Positions 1 to 11,837 of a stretch of 64,000 nt of DNA are shown here, in pieces. This DNA is from Jacaranda mimosifolia (lineage: Eukaryota; Streptophyta; Magnoliopsida; Lamiales; Bignoniaceae): contig CM032117.1 in the NCBI GenBank assembly GCA_018894105.1, positions 43,696,501-43,760,500 on the forward strand. The letters run 5' to 3'. Made by a program: the position numbers and the translations under genes. Every line of letters begins with the position of its first letter. Positions within the stretch are counted from its first letter, which is position 1. The notes under the pieces are model-generated. The model was given only the letters and a program-made list of their open reading frames with translations, searched no databases and was not told the DNA's origin.

Positions 1-23
1 TTGGCCATATCTCTAAGAATCGA

Positions 24-706
24 ATGAACAAGATAGAAGCTCTCAAAGCACTAAATGTCAATAGCATTGAGGAACTTCCAACTTATAAGTCTTGTTTAAA
101 GGAAAAAATGACTAAGATTCCTTTTGTAGGACAATTAGAGCGAAGCACAAATCATTTAGATTTGATCCATACAGATGTGTACCATCTACTAAGATTTAGT
201 GCACGAGGAGGCTATTCTTACTTCATTACCTTCACCGATGATCACACTCGATTCAGACATGTGTATCTTTTGAAGAACAAGTCTGAAGCCTTTGAAAAGT
301 TCAAAGAATATAGGTGTGAAGTAGAAAAGCAAAAGGGACTTAGTATTAAAACTCTTCAATCGGAACGAGAAGGATAATACTTAAGTACGGAATTCTTAGA
401 TTATCTAAAAGAGAATGGGATTCTCTCTAAATGGACTCCACCCGGCACACCCCAACTTAATAGAGTAGCCAGGTGAAGAAACCATACCTTGCTGGACATA
501 GTATGTTCCATTATGAGCTTCTCCAATGTGCATATATCCTTTTGGGATACACCTTGCAAACAGTAGTGAGGCTACTAAATATAGTACTCTCAAAGGCCTT
601 GCCAAAAATGCCACATGAGATGTGGTATGACAAAGCACCCTCTTATCAATATCTAAAGTTTGGGGGTCTCCCACCTACATCAAGAGATTGGTGGGAGACA
701 AGTTAG
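24..706 (+). pseudogene. copia integrase core remnant
   Basis: The reading frame from 24 to 377 shows a copia integrase catalytic core: HLDLIHTDVY carries the first acidic residue (D of HTD), followed by YSYFITFTDDHTRF, the usual second strand of the core. The second catalytic region appears near 355 as SEREG where families normally have SD-GGE, so the key Asp is gone. The frame is interrupted at 375, after which WTPPGTPQLN (about 430-465), the region before the catalytic Glu, is seen in the same frame. Further decayed C-terminal integrase follows to about 706. It would have inserted the element cDNA into the host genome. Broken by several stops. Confidence 0.8.
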
Positions 707-732
707 ATAGTCGATCCTTCTTGTGAAAGTTT

Positions 733-987
733 GTGGGATACCCTAGAGGGTGTATGGGTTATTACTTTTATGATCATTCAGAGCAACAAGTGTTTGTCTT
801 GTGGAACGCCACCTTTTTGGAAAAAGAGTTTCTATTAGATAGAAAAGGCGTTGTTGTTGAACTTGATGAAGTTCAAGATGAAAAAATCCCACAAGTGGTG
901 GAAACAAGTAGCGAGCCTTGCACACATCCTCTACGTAGGTCGGACCAAATCAAGAAGCAACCCCAAAAGGTTCGGATTTCTTCATGA
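733..987 (+). pseudogene. copia integrase C-terminal / linker remnant
   Basis: An open frame of 84 codons links the integrase core to the reverse transcriptase. It contains GYPRGCMGYYFYD and FLEKEFLLDR, which match the spacer of copia polyproteins (normally a GYP-x-G-x(2)-GYYFY block and a [NR]-x-x-F-LE block). Its acidic tail (ELDEVQDEK, then PLRRSDQ) corresponds to the variable linker before RT. It has no function of its own; it marks continuity of the polyprotein. The frame ends at a stop at 985-987. Confidence 0.65.
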
Positions 988-1005
988 GATAAGCCAATCA
1001 AATAT

Positions 1006-1690
1006 AGATCCAAAGACCTATGAGGAAGCTATGTTGGACATAGACTCGGATATTGGCTTGATGCTATGAGATCTAAAATGAACTCCATAAACTGTAACAA
1101 AGTATGGACTTTGGTAGATCCACATGGAGGAATCGTTCCCATTGGTTGCAAATGGATCTATAAGCGAAAGCTGGAAGTCGATGGAGAGGTAGTGACCTTT
1201 AATGCACAACTAGTGGTAAAAGCTTATACTCAAAGACCTGGTATTGATTTTGAGGAAACATTTTCACCAGTTGCAATGCCTAAGTATAGTTTATTGTGCT
1301 TTATGTCGATGAAATCCTTTTCATTGGGAATGCGGTATGAATGTTAGAACAGACTAAAGCGTGGTTATCTACTCAATTCTCCATGAAAGATTTGGGAAAA
1401 GCATCTTACGTATTGGGAATAGGTATCTATAAAGATAGATCGAAGATGATGTTGGGGCTATCCCAATTAAAGTACATTGACAAAATACTAAAGTGGTTTA
1501 GTATAGAAGAATCCAAGAAGGGATTCCTTCCCTTGGGATATGGTATTCATCTATCTAAGTCTATGGCCCCCCAAACTGAGGCAGAAAGACAAAAGATGTC
1601 CTGGATACCTTATGTGTCTGCTATAGGGAGCATAATGTATGCAATCGAATATAGCACACGCTTTGAGTATCATGAGCCACTTTCAATCTA
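1006..1690 (+). pseudogene. copia reverse transcriptase remnant with internal deletion
   Basis: The fingers region is clear at 1,090-1,280: KVWTLVDPHGG, GCKWIYKRK and DFEETFSPVA. Immediately afterwards, near 1,295-1,320 in another frame, comes LYVDEILFIGN, the catalytic YVDD box with the last Asp changed to Glu. The roughly 90 codons normally between these motifs (palm, including the DVKTAFLNG-type motif) are missing. The thumb and connection follow (STQFSMKDLG, VLGIGIYKDRSK, GLSQLKYIDK), then SAIGSIMYA. The deletion, the D-to-E change and the frameshift make this inactive. Confidence 0.85.
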
Positions 1691-2232
1691 ACCCCGGTGA
1701 ATGTCACTGGACAGCCGTTAAGATAATCCTTAAGTACTTCAGAAGAACTAAGGAGTTATTTTTAGTATACGACAATGGAGAATTGAAACCCGAGGGGTTT
1801 TCGGATTCAAGTTTTCAATCCAATGTAGACGACTTAAAATCCACCTCAAGATTTATATGTTGCCTTAATGATGACGCGGTGAGTTAGAAGAGCGCCAAAC
1901 AAGACACCACAATTGATTCAACCACTAAGGCAAAATATATTGCGGCTTCGAAAACAGCAAAAAAAGTCGTTTGGATCAAAAACTTCATCCAAGATTTGGA
2001 TATAGTACCTAGCATGTCTGAGCTTGTGGTTGTCTTTTGTGACAACTACAGTGCAGTTGCACAAGCTAAGGAGCCAAGATCTCATCAGCGATCCAAGCAC
2101 ATTTTGAGGGATTATCATTTGACATATGATATCATTTGATTAGAGGCGACATCCGAGTGGAATAGATTGCCTCTAGAGATAATATAGCAGATCCACTGAC
2201 TAAACCCCTAACGCAGGAAGCTTTTAAATGAC
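1639..2232 (+). pseudogene. copia RNase H domain remnant
   Basis: The segment shows NPGECHWTAVK and ILKYFRRTKELFLVY, then FSDSSFQSNVDDLKSTS, the RNase H strand bearing the first catalytic Asp (normally DSD-[FW]). Past a stop at 1,885, frames continue with SAKQDTT, STTKAKYIAAS (second catalytic site; the usual Glu of AEY is Lys here), HQRSKHIL and the end motif NIADPLTKPL. RNase H would remove RNA from the RNA-DNA hybrid during reverse transcription. Several stops; directly followed by the polypurine tract and 3' LTR. Confidence 0.8.
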
Positions 2233-2290
2233 ATCTTATGAAGATAGGTCTTAAGACTGTAGGGCATTGGCCTTAGGCCAAGTAGGAGAT

Positions 2291-4383
2291 TGTTTGAAAA
2301 TTTCCCTACAAGCCAATGAGATTGACATGTAAATTATTTCACTTGTGATACAATCTCTATTGAATGATATTATTCTTATATAGCCATCTTCATCTTATGC
2401 TCATATTATTTCACTGGCATATGGTTGAAGCCCTTAGATCACATAAAACTATGGGATTTGGTCAGTTCACTCGATGTTGATCATGGAATAAGTCTTATAT
2501 GGTAGTGATCTTAAACATCCCAATTCATAGAATCTTAAGAGACGGGACATCTAAGATTCAGATAGACTTTCACTAATGATACATAAATCCAAGGGTTGGA
2601 TGTTACTCCATTTCATGAGCAAACCATATGTGATATCGGTGCATATTAATGGGTGCTTGTTAGATAATAAGGCATTAGAGACCTGCTCAGAGATCCCACT
2701 TGATAGCCGTAGTAGCAACTCAGTAGTGGTTAGTTCTCCAGCTTACGCTAGTGCATATAGTTAGCCCTTGACTTGAGGATTCATTGTAACCTTGTGTTTA
2801 GGTCCTCATGCTTTGACTCCTCCCTAGCCACTTAGCGAGCGTTCTGGTGGTGATTGGGCATGGGCTACTTAGATATAGAGGTTTATGAGATCCAAGATGG
2901 GATCTGACTTCTCGTATTCGTGAAAGGCGAGTGCATCTCCTATATGTTCTATGATGATTGATTCCAAGGAGTCCTTAGCCAAGACAATGTGATAATTTGA
3001 AAAAGGAGTTTTCCAAAGATAAGGTCACAAAAGGAATTGAACATTAAGAATAGATGTATAGGATTGAGGCTATTAGGGAGCCGACAAATATTTTGCCCTA
3101 GGCCTCTTTCATGGAGATAGGAGACAGAAGGACAGTATTTGCATGATACGCGTAAAGTTAGAATGGTTCACCATAAGTATTCATTCAGTCAATTGCTGGG
3201 CTATATGGGCTTAAGGTTGGATATTGACTATGAAAATTGGGTACGCCTCAATTAATAGAGATTAATTGATATGAGTCGGTTAGTTTAAAAGGAGTTTTAA
3301 ACTAACATGAATATATGATATTCTAAAGTCACAAATGTTGTGTGCCCATGTCCAATGAACGGTAGAACCTAATAAGTCACATAAAAAAGCCTATTAGAAA
3401 TCCTAAATAATGAGGAGCAATTTTCTAAGTGTTAGAAAAATTCCAAGAGGAACAAAAATGTGAGGAAGAAATCTTGATGCAATTTTTAGTCATTTGATTT
3501 CATCAATTTAATTATTAAATTGATCCAATTAAATTAATTGTTAATTTAATTTGGTACCACATGATTATCAATTGGTCAAGTCAAACTTAAAGAGTTAAGT
3601 TTGGTGACTTAAATGTTAAGTCAATATTTAATTAAATTAAAGTGTTTAATTTAATTAAATTGAAGAATGAGTTTTGGAGAGAAATTTAAAATTAAGCTTG
3701 CAAGTTAGCAACCCCCTTGAGGAAGGTGTGGTGCCACCTTGGCACCACACCATCCTTTCTCTATATATAGATATAGAGGGAGGTAGCCAACAAGAACAAT
3801 CAGTCACACTTTTTGCATCTAATTGTTAGATCAAACATTCCTTCCAAAAGTTATTCTCTCATGAGTTGAGGTTTCACTCTCTTCTTCTTCCCCTCCATTT
3901 TCGGCCTTCAACCTAGCTCTCTTCCTTCTTGATTTTTCCAGCTAAATTGAGAAGGAAAGGATAGTCCAAAGGTGTGTGGACTTTGATATTAGAGGCAAGA
4001 TGTATTATGGATTGCTTGCTTTGGTGATCTTCTGTTCCAGCATAAATTTTGAGGTCTTTGTTCAAGGTCTTGCTGAAGGATTCTGGTGGTGAATTTATAT
4101 TTAGACACTCCTCTTTGAGTCAGCTTTCATTTGGTCCAGATTTGGTTGAATTATGAGGTGATTTGCTAGATCAAACATTGATCACGCCTAGCTACAATAG
4201 TAGTCGTTTTCTCTCAGGAAAGAAAGCTCTTTTTCTACCTTTGGTTGGATTTTGCTCAAGAGGTAACAATCTAACCGTAATTCACTATATACGCATGATT
4301 TGGATCCTTGTGGTGGTGTAAGATAAGTTAGATTTCAGTTTTTAAATGTTTTAAATTGGATCCTCAGTCCTAAACCTCTTTCA
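2291..4383 (+). repeat. 3' LTR of the copia element
   Basis: The LTR begins at tgtttgaaaatttcc right after the purine-rich tract, as in copia families. It includes a U3 region of about 1.45 kb, a TATA-like box with an adjacent hairpin (separate entry) and a T-rich R/U5 region. A small frame of 62 codons at 2,576-2,764 has no recognisable content and is taken as chance. The right end (tttca at 4,383) is a best guess; without the 5' copy it could lie some tens of bases either way. Confidence 0.65.
3725..3769 (+). promoter_or_regulatory. LTR core promoter: hairpin plus TATA box
   Basis: A near-ideal palindrome, ggtgtggtgcca-cct-tggcaccacacc (3,725-3,751; 12-bp stem, 3-nt loop), lies about 10 bp upstream of a TATA-like run, ctatatatag, at 3,761-3,770. 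This is the expected place for the U3 core promoter that starts element transcription at the U3/R border. The TATA assignment is inferred from position and sequence; the role of the hairpin is unknown. Confidence 0.55.
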
Positions 4384-4546
4384 AGTGGGGGCTTTCCCAA
4401 TTTTTGAGGGACTCTACTAACTAGCTAAATTAATATTTGATTAATTAATCAAATGCTTTTTAATAATAAAAAATTAGAGAAAAAGTTTTTATTTTACCTC
4501 TAATTTTATTAATTAAAAACATGAGTAGCTAAGATTTTTTTTTTGT

Positions 4547-4566
4547 GGGGGGGGGGGGGGGGGGGG
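4547..4566. repeat. poly-G run (20 nt)
   Basis: An uninterrupted run of 20 G follows a T-rich tract (tttttttttgtg). It is out of keeping with the AT-rich surroundings. It could be a true homopolymer or an assembly or sequencing artefact; similar runs occur elsewhere in the window. Confidence 0.9.
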
Positions 4567-6433
4567 TTGTTAAACTAGAGTTCAATTAATTAATTGATAT
4601 TTTTAATAATGAAAATTGAAAGCAATTTTTTTAATTTACCTTCAATATTATTTATGAAACCTTGCTTCGAGTTCCAATATATCTTTTTTCTTTTTTAGTG
4701 AAATTGTTTTGATTTAAGATCTTAAACTTGGATGCCATATTTTCAAAATTTTGGTTGTTTTTACTAAACTAATGGGAAAATGTGGTTAATTCATTCATTT
4801 TTTTCCATGATTTATCTAAAATTATAGTAAATATAATATATTATTAACCTCACATAAAAATTATAGTAAATAAATACATTTTTTGCTCCAATAAGATAAA
4901 GTGTAGTACTTATATGAGTTTTACCACACATTTAAAATTTTAAACAACAATAGTAAAATTATTGCAAATAGGTTTTTTTTTTTACTACACTATTTTTAGT
5001 GAAGTAAAAAATATTGTGGCAAAACGCATTATTTTTTTTGTGGCGTAATGAGTCTTTGCTTATTTGAAATAATGCTTATTTGATCTTTAAGGATTTTCAT
5101 GTTGATTTCTTGAAAAACAACATAGTATATTACGAGAAAAAGTTTGATTCCGTGATTCTATATTTAATTTGTATACATCTAGATTGTTAGTTAGAATACT
5201 CTGATATGATATTTTATGATCTTATATTTGATTTGTGAACTGCGAAGTAGTTTAGTTAAAATCTTAGAAGATAGTTAGATCTTCTATTTTAGCAATGTAG
5301 TTGTAATAAAAGTCGTCCTAGAGTATATATCTTATAAATGACTCTGTGATTCTAACATGATTCCTAAGTCTTAGAAATCATGATGAAGTTCTGTCACTGA
5401 TCGGATGTATTGTTGAGGAACAAATGCATTCTAAAAGGGAATATTGAGAGGCCTAATATGATTTGTAATAATATTGAAACTGATTTAGTGGCTGATTTAT
5501 AGGCTTAGTCGAGATTTGAATTTAGCAAATTCTTTATATGCGTGTGTGCATTAACCAAAAAAAAAAAAGGAAATATCTTTAAGAATATGAAGTCACTGAA
5601 GGGTTATTATTCTTTAAGAAAAAGTAAGTAATATCTGAGTTTCAAGATAAAAAATATTCAAAAAGTACAAAATCAAATTACCAAGTGACTATGGAGTTTC
5701 AGCAACCTTTAATATGGCAGATCTTTCTCCTTATATTGAAAATGAGTTTGATTGATACTCGAGGGTGAGTCTTTTCTAACCAAGGGAGAATGTCACCAAG
5801 ATAACTCAAGATGAATAATGGAATGAAGATACAAGTTCTTGTGAGAAAAGTAGCCATTTGTACAAGAAAATCATGCCTAAGGATGTTAATCAAATATTTT
5901 TAGGGTGTTGTGATAGATTATGGGTCAACTTTTCAAAATAAACTACCTTCATTGGGAATGAACTAGGTGGTGAACTATATACCATTGGAAATTCATGGAT
6001 GTATAGTTTCTAACACAACAAACAGTTCTTGAAAAGTATTTTTCTACAAAGAGTTATGAAGGAATAATTAAGGACTACTAGATTGTTGTGCTTTTGTGGC
6101 ACTTGGTTTCAAACCAATTTTAATGGTTCTGTTATTTTATTTCTTGATTGTTGAGTCTTTTATGCTTTTTACATGATATTTTCCAGTTGCACTCATTATT
6201 TTTCACATTTTCTAAGTTATGATAAGTATGTCCTACCTTGGGAGTCATCCTATACTTGGAGGGTTGTTCCGAGATTTATAAGGTCACCTCTTGTAGTCGT
6301 TCCAACAAACCTTTTGAAGAATATAATTCATATTTTGAACCTTAGGTTTGTCTCTAAGAACAATCTTCTTGTTGTTGCTCCACAATTTTAGGTGGATTCC
6401 TAAAGTGAAAAGTGTTGTTGCACAATTTGAGTG

Positions 6434-6483
6434 GTGCCTTATGGTTCCTCCTACTTTTGTGCCTTATGGTTCCTCCTACTTCT
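6434..6483. repeat. 25-bp tandem duplication
   Basis: The unit gtgccttatggttcctccta plus cttyt occurs twice head to tail (6,434-6,458 and 6,459-6,483), almost identical. It looks like a recent slippage or repair duplication in non-coding DNA. Confidence 0.9.
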
Positions 6484-7787
6484 TTATGTTTTTTCTGGTA
6501 TCATACATTTATACGGTTTTAATAAGTTCCTAAAATCAAATACCTCATGGGGGTCAAAACAAATCTAAATAGAGCTTTAAAGTGATGGGAAGACCATCAA
6601 AAATCACGCCCTATTCATAAACCTAAAAATAAAAGAAAATATTGATGTTTGTCATCTTTAATTGGTTAACATTGACTTGAACCCATAATTATGATTTGTT
6701 TTACTAGTTGTGGGTTTTATAATAATTTAAGATAAACTACATAGATTGGGCCGACTAATATATCTAAGTCATAATTAGCTTAAAACAAGATATAGATCAT
6801 AAGATTAATATTTTCTTCATTATAAATTAAAAAAAAAATCAAAGCTATACATCATATTGCTAATTCTCGAAAAGAAACCCAATCTCCCAAGCATATTTTG
6901 TCCATTTTCGATGCTTGTTCACATACAATTAATATAATTATGGCCTATTAATGTGTCAAGTTAAATAACTGTCAATGTAAGAGTACTAATTGATAACTCC
7001 AACATATTCAATCTTAATTTGATATCCACAGTAGCTAGCTCAATCATTAACATAAAACTCAATAAATGAAGTTTTCATCAAATAATTGGCTTGATAAATT
7101 CTACATCTTCAATCATCACCAAACAATCCTTAGAAAATTATTAAGATCTAAAGTTTTTGTCCTCGAAATTGCAAATAAAATCAAGGTAAGTACCTAAAAT
7201 AGGATCCATAATAAGCTCCAAAAAAGAATTGATTTTGTATCTCATATTTACTCTCTATTAAGATCCCTCAAATATTGATCAAGTTCCAAATAAATCGTGT
7301 GCTCAAATTTCAAAAGTAGAGCAACCCAAATATATAAATAAAGACTCAAAATCGGCTAAAACTGATCCTCTGTATATTCTTAACATTCAACACCATATAT
7401 ATCCATTTTTTTCTTTAAAAGATAGAAATTCACTATTAACTATACATTTTTTTTTTCATTCTAGATTCCATGACATCAAGTTCTAGCCTTAATGAAATTT
7501 AAGTACTTCTAGAGGTATAGTTAATAATACTTTTGAATACAATATATATTTATTAAATCTATACTGTAACAATTCATAAAAATACTTGGGATATTACATA
7601 AATATATTGTTCCAGTAATAATATAATGCGCATAAGATGAAGATGGACAATGAATCGTATATTGATTGAATAATATCATGAAAAATAAAAGCTATTGTCA
7701 ATAATGGCAATTCTCATATTATTATCTCTAGCTTTTCACTAATGATATTTATACCACTTTTCTAGTGAACAATTTCATATCTATGTG

Positions 7788-8012
7788 TATTACAAACTAG
7801 AGAGACAACATGCAAATGAGTTGAATGCCATGAGAAAAAATGAATGCATGCTTCATTGATCTGGAAGTTGTTAATTATATACACTTGTGGAGAATAAGTT
7901 AACAAAAATGAAAGCTAACATGCCAACTGTCTAACTATTTTAGAACTAATCTAACAATCCAAAAATACAGATGTACATTATAAAACTATATACATGAGCT
8001 GAGTATCTAATA
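7788..8012 (-). repeat. 3' LTR (225 bp) of minus-strand copia
   Basis: It matches the split 5' LTR at 12,322-12,410 plus 13,524-13,670 along its full length, with scattered substitutions and a few short indels (high-80s percent identity by eye). The terminal triplets and the abutting atgtg duplication set the left edge; the polypurine tract sets the right edge. The divergence suggests an old insertion. Confidence 0.9.
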
Positions 8013-8029
8013 CGCCCTCTCAAGATGGA

Positions 8030-8607
8030 CTATAGATGTTGTTGACGGCCATCTTTGATAGGTGAGTGGTGAGCAAAGGAGCCAGTAAGGGTTTCATGAA
8101 CATATCTGTGAGTTGTAGGGAGGATTTGATGGGCATGAGTTTAACAAAACCATCATTGATCTTGTCACGGACAAAGTGGCAATCTATTTCAATGTGTTTA
8201 GTGCGTTCATGAAAAGTAGGATTGGAGGCAATATTTATAGCAGCTTGGTTGTCACGAAAGATGAGAGGCGGAGAAGTGAGGTTTATCTAGAAATCATTGA
8301 GCAATTGTCTGGGCCAGACTAGTTTAGATGTGGTGGCTACGAGTGCATGATACTTGGCCTCGGCTGAAGATCGTGAGATTGTGGTTTGTTTCTTAGCCTT
8401 CCAAAAGATTGAGTAGCATAGAAAAATATATAACCCAATACTAGACTTTCTTATATCCTGGCAAGACCCCTAATATGCATCAGAGAAAGCATGTAGTTGT
8501 AATGGGGATGAAGTAGAGAAAAACAAACCATGGCCCGGGCAATTCTTGAGGTATCTAAGGAGATGATGGGAAGCTTGAAGATGTTGGACTCTTGGTTGAG
8601 CAATATA
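8030..8607 (-). pseudogene. copia RNase H remnant
   Basis: On the minus strand the frames give HAFSDAY (first Asp of RNase H), TISRSSAEAKYHALVA (the AEY motif, slightly altered), [14 protein letters not shown] (third catalytic Asp region), [18 protein letters not shown] and a terminal block LTDMFMKPL. This is a good copy of the copia RNase H C-terminus, interrupted by stops (for example inside the DAY-x-GS motif and before INLTS). It joins the RT segment to its right without a gap. Confidence 0.85.
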
Positions 8608-9535
8608 CTAGCTGAGATTGTGAACTGAGAAGCTAATATCAGGTCTTGAGATTGTCAAGTAAAAAAGGCTGCCAATTAGACATTTGTACAGAGAGGCATC
8701 AGGTAGCAGGTATGTACCAGTGGCATTAAGCTGTGCTTTTGGGTCCACGGTTGTGTGGGCAGGCTTGCAAGCTAAAAAACCTGTGTCTTTAAAGATTTGT
8801 AGAGTATAGTATCTTCGAGAGACAGTGATACATGTGCGATTCCAGGCAATTTCCAAACCCAAGAAATACTTCAAGGGACCCAAGTCTTTAAGTTTAAAGT
8901 GAGAATGGAGCAACTGTTTGAGGGAGTCAATGATGTTGAGTGAAGGGCCAGTGATAACTATGTCATCCACATAGACAATAGACAAGGACTATAATGAAAG
9001 AGGAGCATGTGCCTTTGGTGAATAAGGAGTAGTCCGATTTGGATTGCCGGAAACCATGGCTAATCAAGACCTGAGAAAACTTAGATTACCATTACCTAGA
9101 GGCTTATTTGAGACCATAGATTGACTTGTGTAATTTGCAAACTAATCTGGAGGTAGAAGTAGTGTGCTTGATACAGTAGCCAGGAGGAGGTCCCATGTAA
9201 ACTTCCTCAAATAAATCACCATTAAGGAAAGCATTATTCATATCTAACTAAGTGACATGTCAATGTTATGTGGCAGCGAAAGCAAGGAGTAGCTTCACAG
9301 TTACCAATTTAGCAACCAGGGAAAAAGTGTCAACGAAGTTGATACCCTCCTGTTGTGTGTAACCCTTAGCAACCAATCTAGCTTGAAACCTTTCAATAGA
9401 ACCATCAGACTTGTGTTTGATTTTATAAACCCACTTGCAATCGATTGTATGCTTGTATGGAGGTAAAGGAAGAACAGACCAAGTATGATTTAATTCCATG
9501 GCATCCAATTCAGCTTTCATGGCCTCTCTCCACAT
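8608..9535 (-). pseudogene. copia reverse transcriptase remnant
   Basis: Fingers: [49 protein letters not shown] (9,266-9,535). Palm: [18 protein letters not shown] (about 9,185-9,255; the first catalytic Asp is present), [10 protein letters not shown], then IVYVDDIVITG (8,950-8,985), the intact YVDD box. Thumb: FKLKDLGPLKYFLGLEIA and CLIGSLFYLTISRPDI. Despite clear motifs, stops occur between the palm segments (for example after YGLK). It would have copied the element RNA into DNA. Nearly full domain length. Confidence 0.9.
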
Positions 9536-9899
9536 AGGGGATTTGATGGCTTGTTTATAAGTATTAGGTTCAGAATGAGCTGAGACAGATAGGGTGAATT
9601 TCTGTATGATGGTGAAAGAGAGGTGTAAGAGATAGAGTTTGAGCTAGGATATAGACATGTGGTAGCTGGAGTAGATTGATGAGAAATATGGCTGCAGTGG
9701 AAGTCCTGAAGTTAAGAGGTTTTTTTGGGAATTCTTAATGATCTCCTTGGAACAAAAGGAGTTTGGTTGTACGTTTAAGAAAGTGGAGAAGTAGAATGTC
9801 CAAATTGTGAGGAGTGTGAGGTAGATCAGAAGTTATATTGAGAGATTGAGGTATGACTAATTGATGAAAAAGATCAGGTATAGGTGTTGTAGTTGACAT

Positions 9900-10794
9900 A
9901 GTGTGGAATGGAAAGATTCTCTCATGAAATATAACATCTCAAGACACAAATGTTTGCTTAGTATGAATATCATTCAATTTACAACCTTTCATACTAGGTG
10001 GATAACCAAGAAACACACATTGTCGAGCTCTAATTAAGGTGAAACTTTGATCTATTTGCAGATAAAATGGATGCGAAAGCTAGACATCCAAAGAACTTGA
10101 GCATGGAATAATCGACACTGGTCTGGTAGAGAAGTTCATAGGGTATTTTATGCTGAAGAATGGAGGAAGGAGTTCTGTTAATGATAAATGTTGCTGTTAA
10201 AATGCAATCACCAAAAGGGACTTTAGACTGGAAATATAGAGCTCAAGCAACATTGAATAAATGCGTTGTTCAGAGAAATATTTAGTGAATGCCAATTCTT
10301 TGGCATTATCAGTCCTGAAACATTTTATTTTGGATTGAAACTGAGTAAAGACCATAGAGCAGAATCTGGGGATAACCTTGGTGGCATCGGATTTATTTTG
10401 AAGAAGAAAAACCTAAGTAAAACGTGTGGAGTCATCCAGTAATATTACGAAATACCTATGTAGTGTAAGAGACTGTATTGTATGGTCCCCATACATCGGC
10501 ATGAATAAGATTAAATGGCTTGGAAGATATATGACTATTAGAGACAAACGGCAATTGTTTTTGCTTTGCCAAGGGATAGATGTAACAGACATCATTACAA
10601 TGAGAATCAAAGTGAAGTAAAGACTTCAAGCTAGCTGGCTTTTTATAAGAAATGTGACCTAGTCTATGGTGCCATATAGAAGCAGACACTTTATTTATAT
10701 GAGAAATGGAATTAGCTAGAGCTGTGGTAGTGAGAACGTAGAGGCCATCAAGAGCATTACCCTTACCATAGCAATCATCTTTAGGTTCTTGCAC
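9900..10794 (-). pseudogene. copia GAG-pre-integrase and integrase remnant
   Basis: The minus strand carries SIWHHRLGHISYKKPASLKSL (first half of the HHCC zinc site), a cysteine pair region CNDVCYIYPLAKQKQLPF with the normal CxxC partly changed, and the core FNLIHADVWGPYN (first catalytic Asp) then YFVILLDDSTRFTWVF. The second catalytic Asp is in CFRTDNAKE near 10,300; the remainder to about 9,900 is badly decayed but still shows ARQCVFLGYPPSMKGCKL, the integrase C-terminal block. Stops and frameshifts throughout. Confidence 0.85.
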
Positions 10795-10861
10795 TCCTGA
10801 ATCAAGCAGTAGGTATCAAAGAAAGAAATTGTGAGATTTGAGTTTTTAGTAAGAGCTAGTA

Positions 10862-11173
10862 CAGAGAGCAGATTAAACTTCAAGTGTGGCACAAATAAGA
10901 TATTTCAAGGATGGGGTATTTAGTGAGACTAACACTGCCACGAAAGTGGACAGGAATTGTTGTGCGATTAGGATGAGTGGCATAGGAGTTATGTATAGAA
11001 TGTACTGAGTTAAACATAGATATGTTGGAGCATATGTAACTTGATGCCCCGGAGTCAATGATCCAGTGAAGTTTAGAGGATACAGGAGGAGTGTTGGTGA
11101 ATGAGGAGCATATACCTATAGAGTGAGAGTCGGAATGAGGCTCAGCTGAAATAGTTGATGATGAGGTGGTCAT
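10862..11173 (-). pseudogene. copia aspartic protease remnant
   Basis: The minus-strand segment contains LHWIIDSGASSYIC, the D-S-G catalytic triplet of the retroviral-type aspartic protease, preceded by a Ser/Thr-rich linker (MTTSSSTISAEP) as usual between nucleocapsid and protease. It would have cleaved the Gag-Pol polyprotein. The downstream part is frameshifted (two overlapping frames cover 10,873-11,173). Confidence 0.8.
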
Positions 11174-11321
11174 CTGGTTGATTAAGTTGATGAGCTATTG
11201 GCATTAAGTTAGATTGAGAGATTGAAGAATATCAGAAAAGGAGCTAGTGTGATGGTCCATGACATGGTTGACCTGGTTGCTATACGCAGATTGAGGAGAT
11301 TGGGCGTTTTTTTATCTTGGT

Positions 11322-11541
11322 TTAAAGCCTAGGGGGTAACGTGTAGCTTATTGTATCCATCGATAGTGTGACCACAATATGGGAAATGTGTACAAAAAGG
11401 TCTGTCACGCCTCTGTTGTTTGTTGCTATTGGATGGTGCACGATTGGAGTTGCCAGATTGAGGAGTATATGTCTTAGTAACAAAGACCATAGTGCTAGAG
11501 ACATCAGTGGAATGATCGCCAAAAAGACGTTGGCATTCCAC
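11322..11541 (-). pseudogene. copia nucleocapsid (CCHC) remnant
   Basis: The frame contains QQRRDRPFCTHFPYCGHTID and ends YNKLHVTP. This corresponds to the CxxC-x4-H-x4-C zinc knuckle followed by YKLHG[YF]P found in many copia Gag proteins; the second Cys (position of P in FPYCGH) and the last Cys (N of YNKLH) are altered or shifted, so the knuckle is damaged. It lies between gag and protease as expected. Confidence 0.75.
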
Positions 11542-11837
11542 TTAAGAGATCATAGCAAACACTTTGTTCATAGGAGGATATCTAGCTACGAACTTGATTA
11601 CATGACTCATTTGGCCCTATTAAGAATGACAACATATATTCTATGTGATAGAATTTATAGAGGGCTTTAACTTTGCCACAAGTGCATGTATGTGCCACAA
11701 GAGTAGGATAGACGGAAGTTGCTTAACTCTTCCCAGACTGATTTCAATTTTGTAAAGTAGACGCTCACCGACTGTTGATTCTGGATGCTGTGAACCAGTT
11801 CACGGCGGAGATGAAATAGTTGGGGGCCGCTGCTTTG

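Larger units (their letters stand above)
1..4383 (+). mobile_element. Ty1/copia LTR retrotransposon, 3' part (5' end outside window)
   Basis: The remnants follow copia order on the plus strand: integrase core, reverse transcriptase, RNase H, a polypurine tract (ccaagtaggagat, just before 2,291) and a long 3' LTR. The 5' LTR, gag, protease and the zinc-binding part of integrase lie outside the window. Stops and frameshifts occur in every domain and about 90 codons of RT are missing, so the copy is dead. The 3' LTR end near 4,383 is approximate, because no second LTR is available and the matching target duplication cannot be seen. I do not assign a lineage; a 2 kb LTR and the RNase H style fit a large copia family. 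Confidence 0.9.
4384..7782. other. AT-rich intergenic stretch, no gene seen
   Basis: No open frame here resembles a known protein; those present are under about 75 codons and composed of AT-rich random-looking sequence. Small features are a G homopolymer (4,547-4,566), a possible decayed CACTA-type end (about 4,970-5,050) and a 25-bp tandem duplication (6,434-6,483). The palindrome ttgattaattaatcaa lies near 4,437. Confidence 0.6.
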
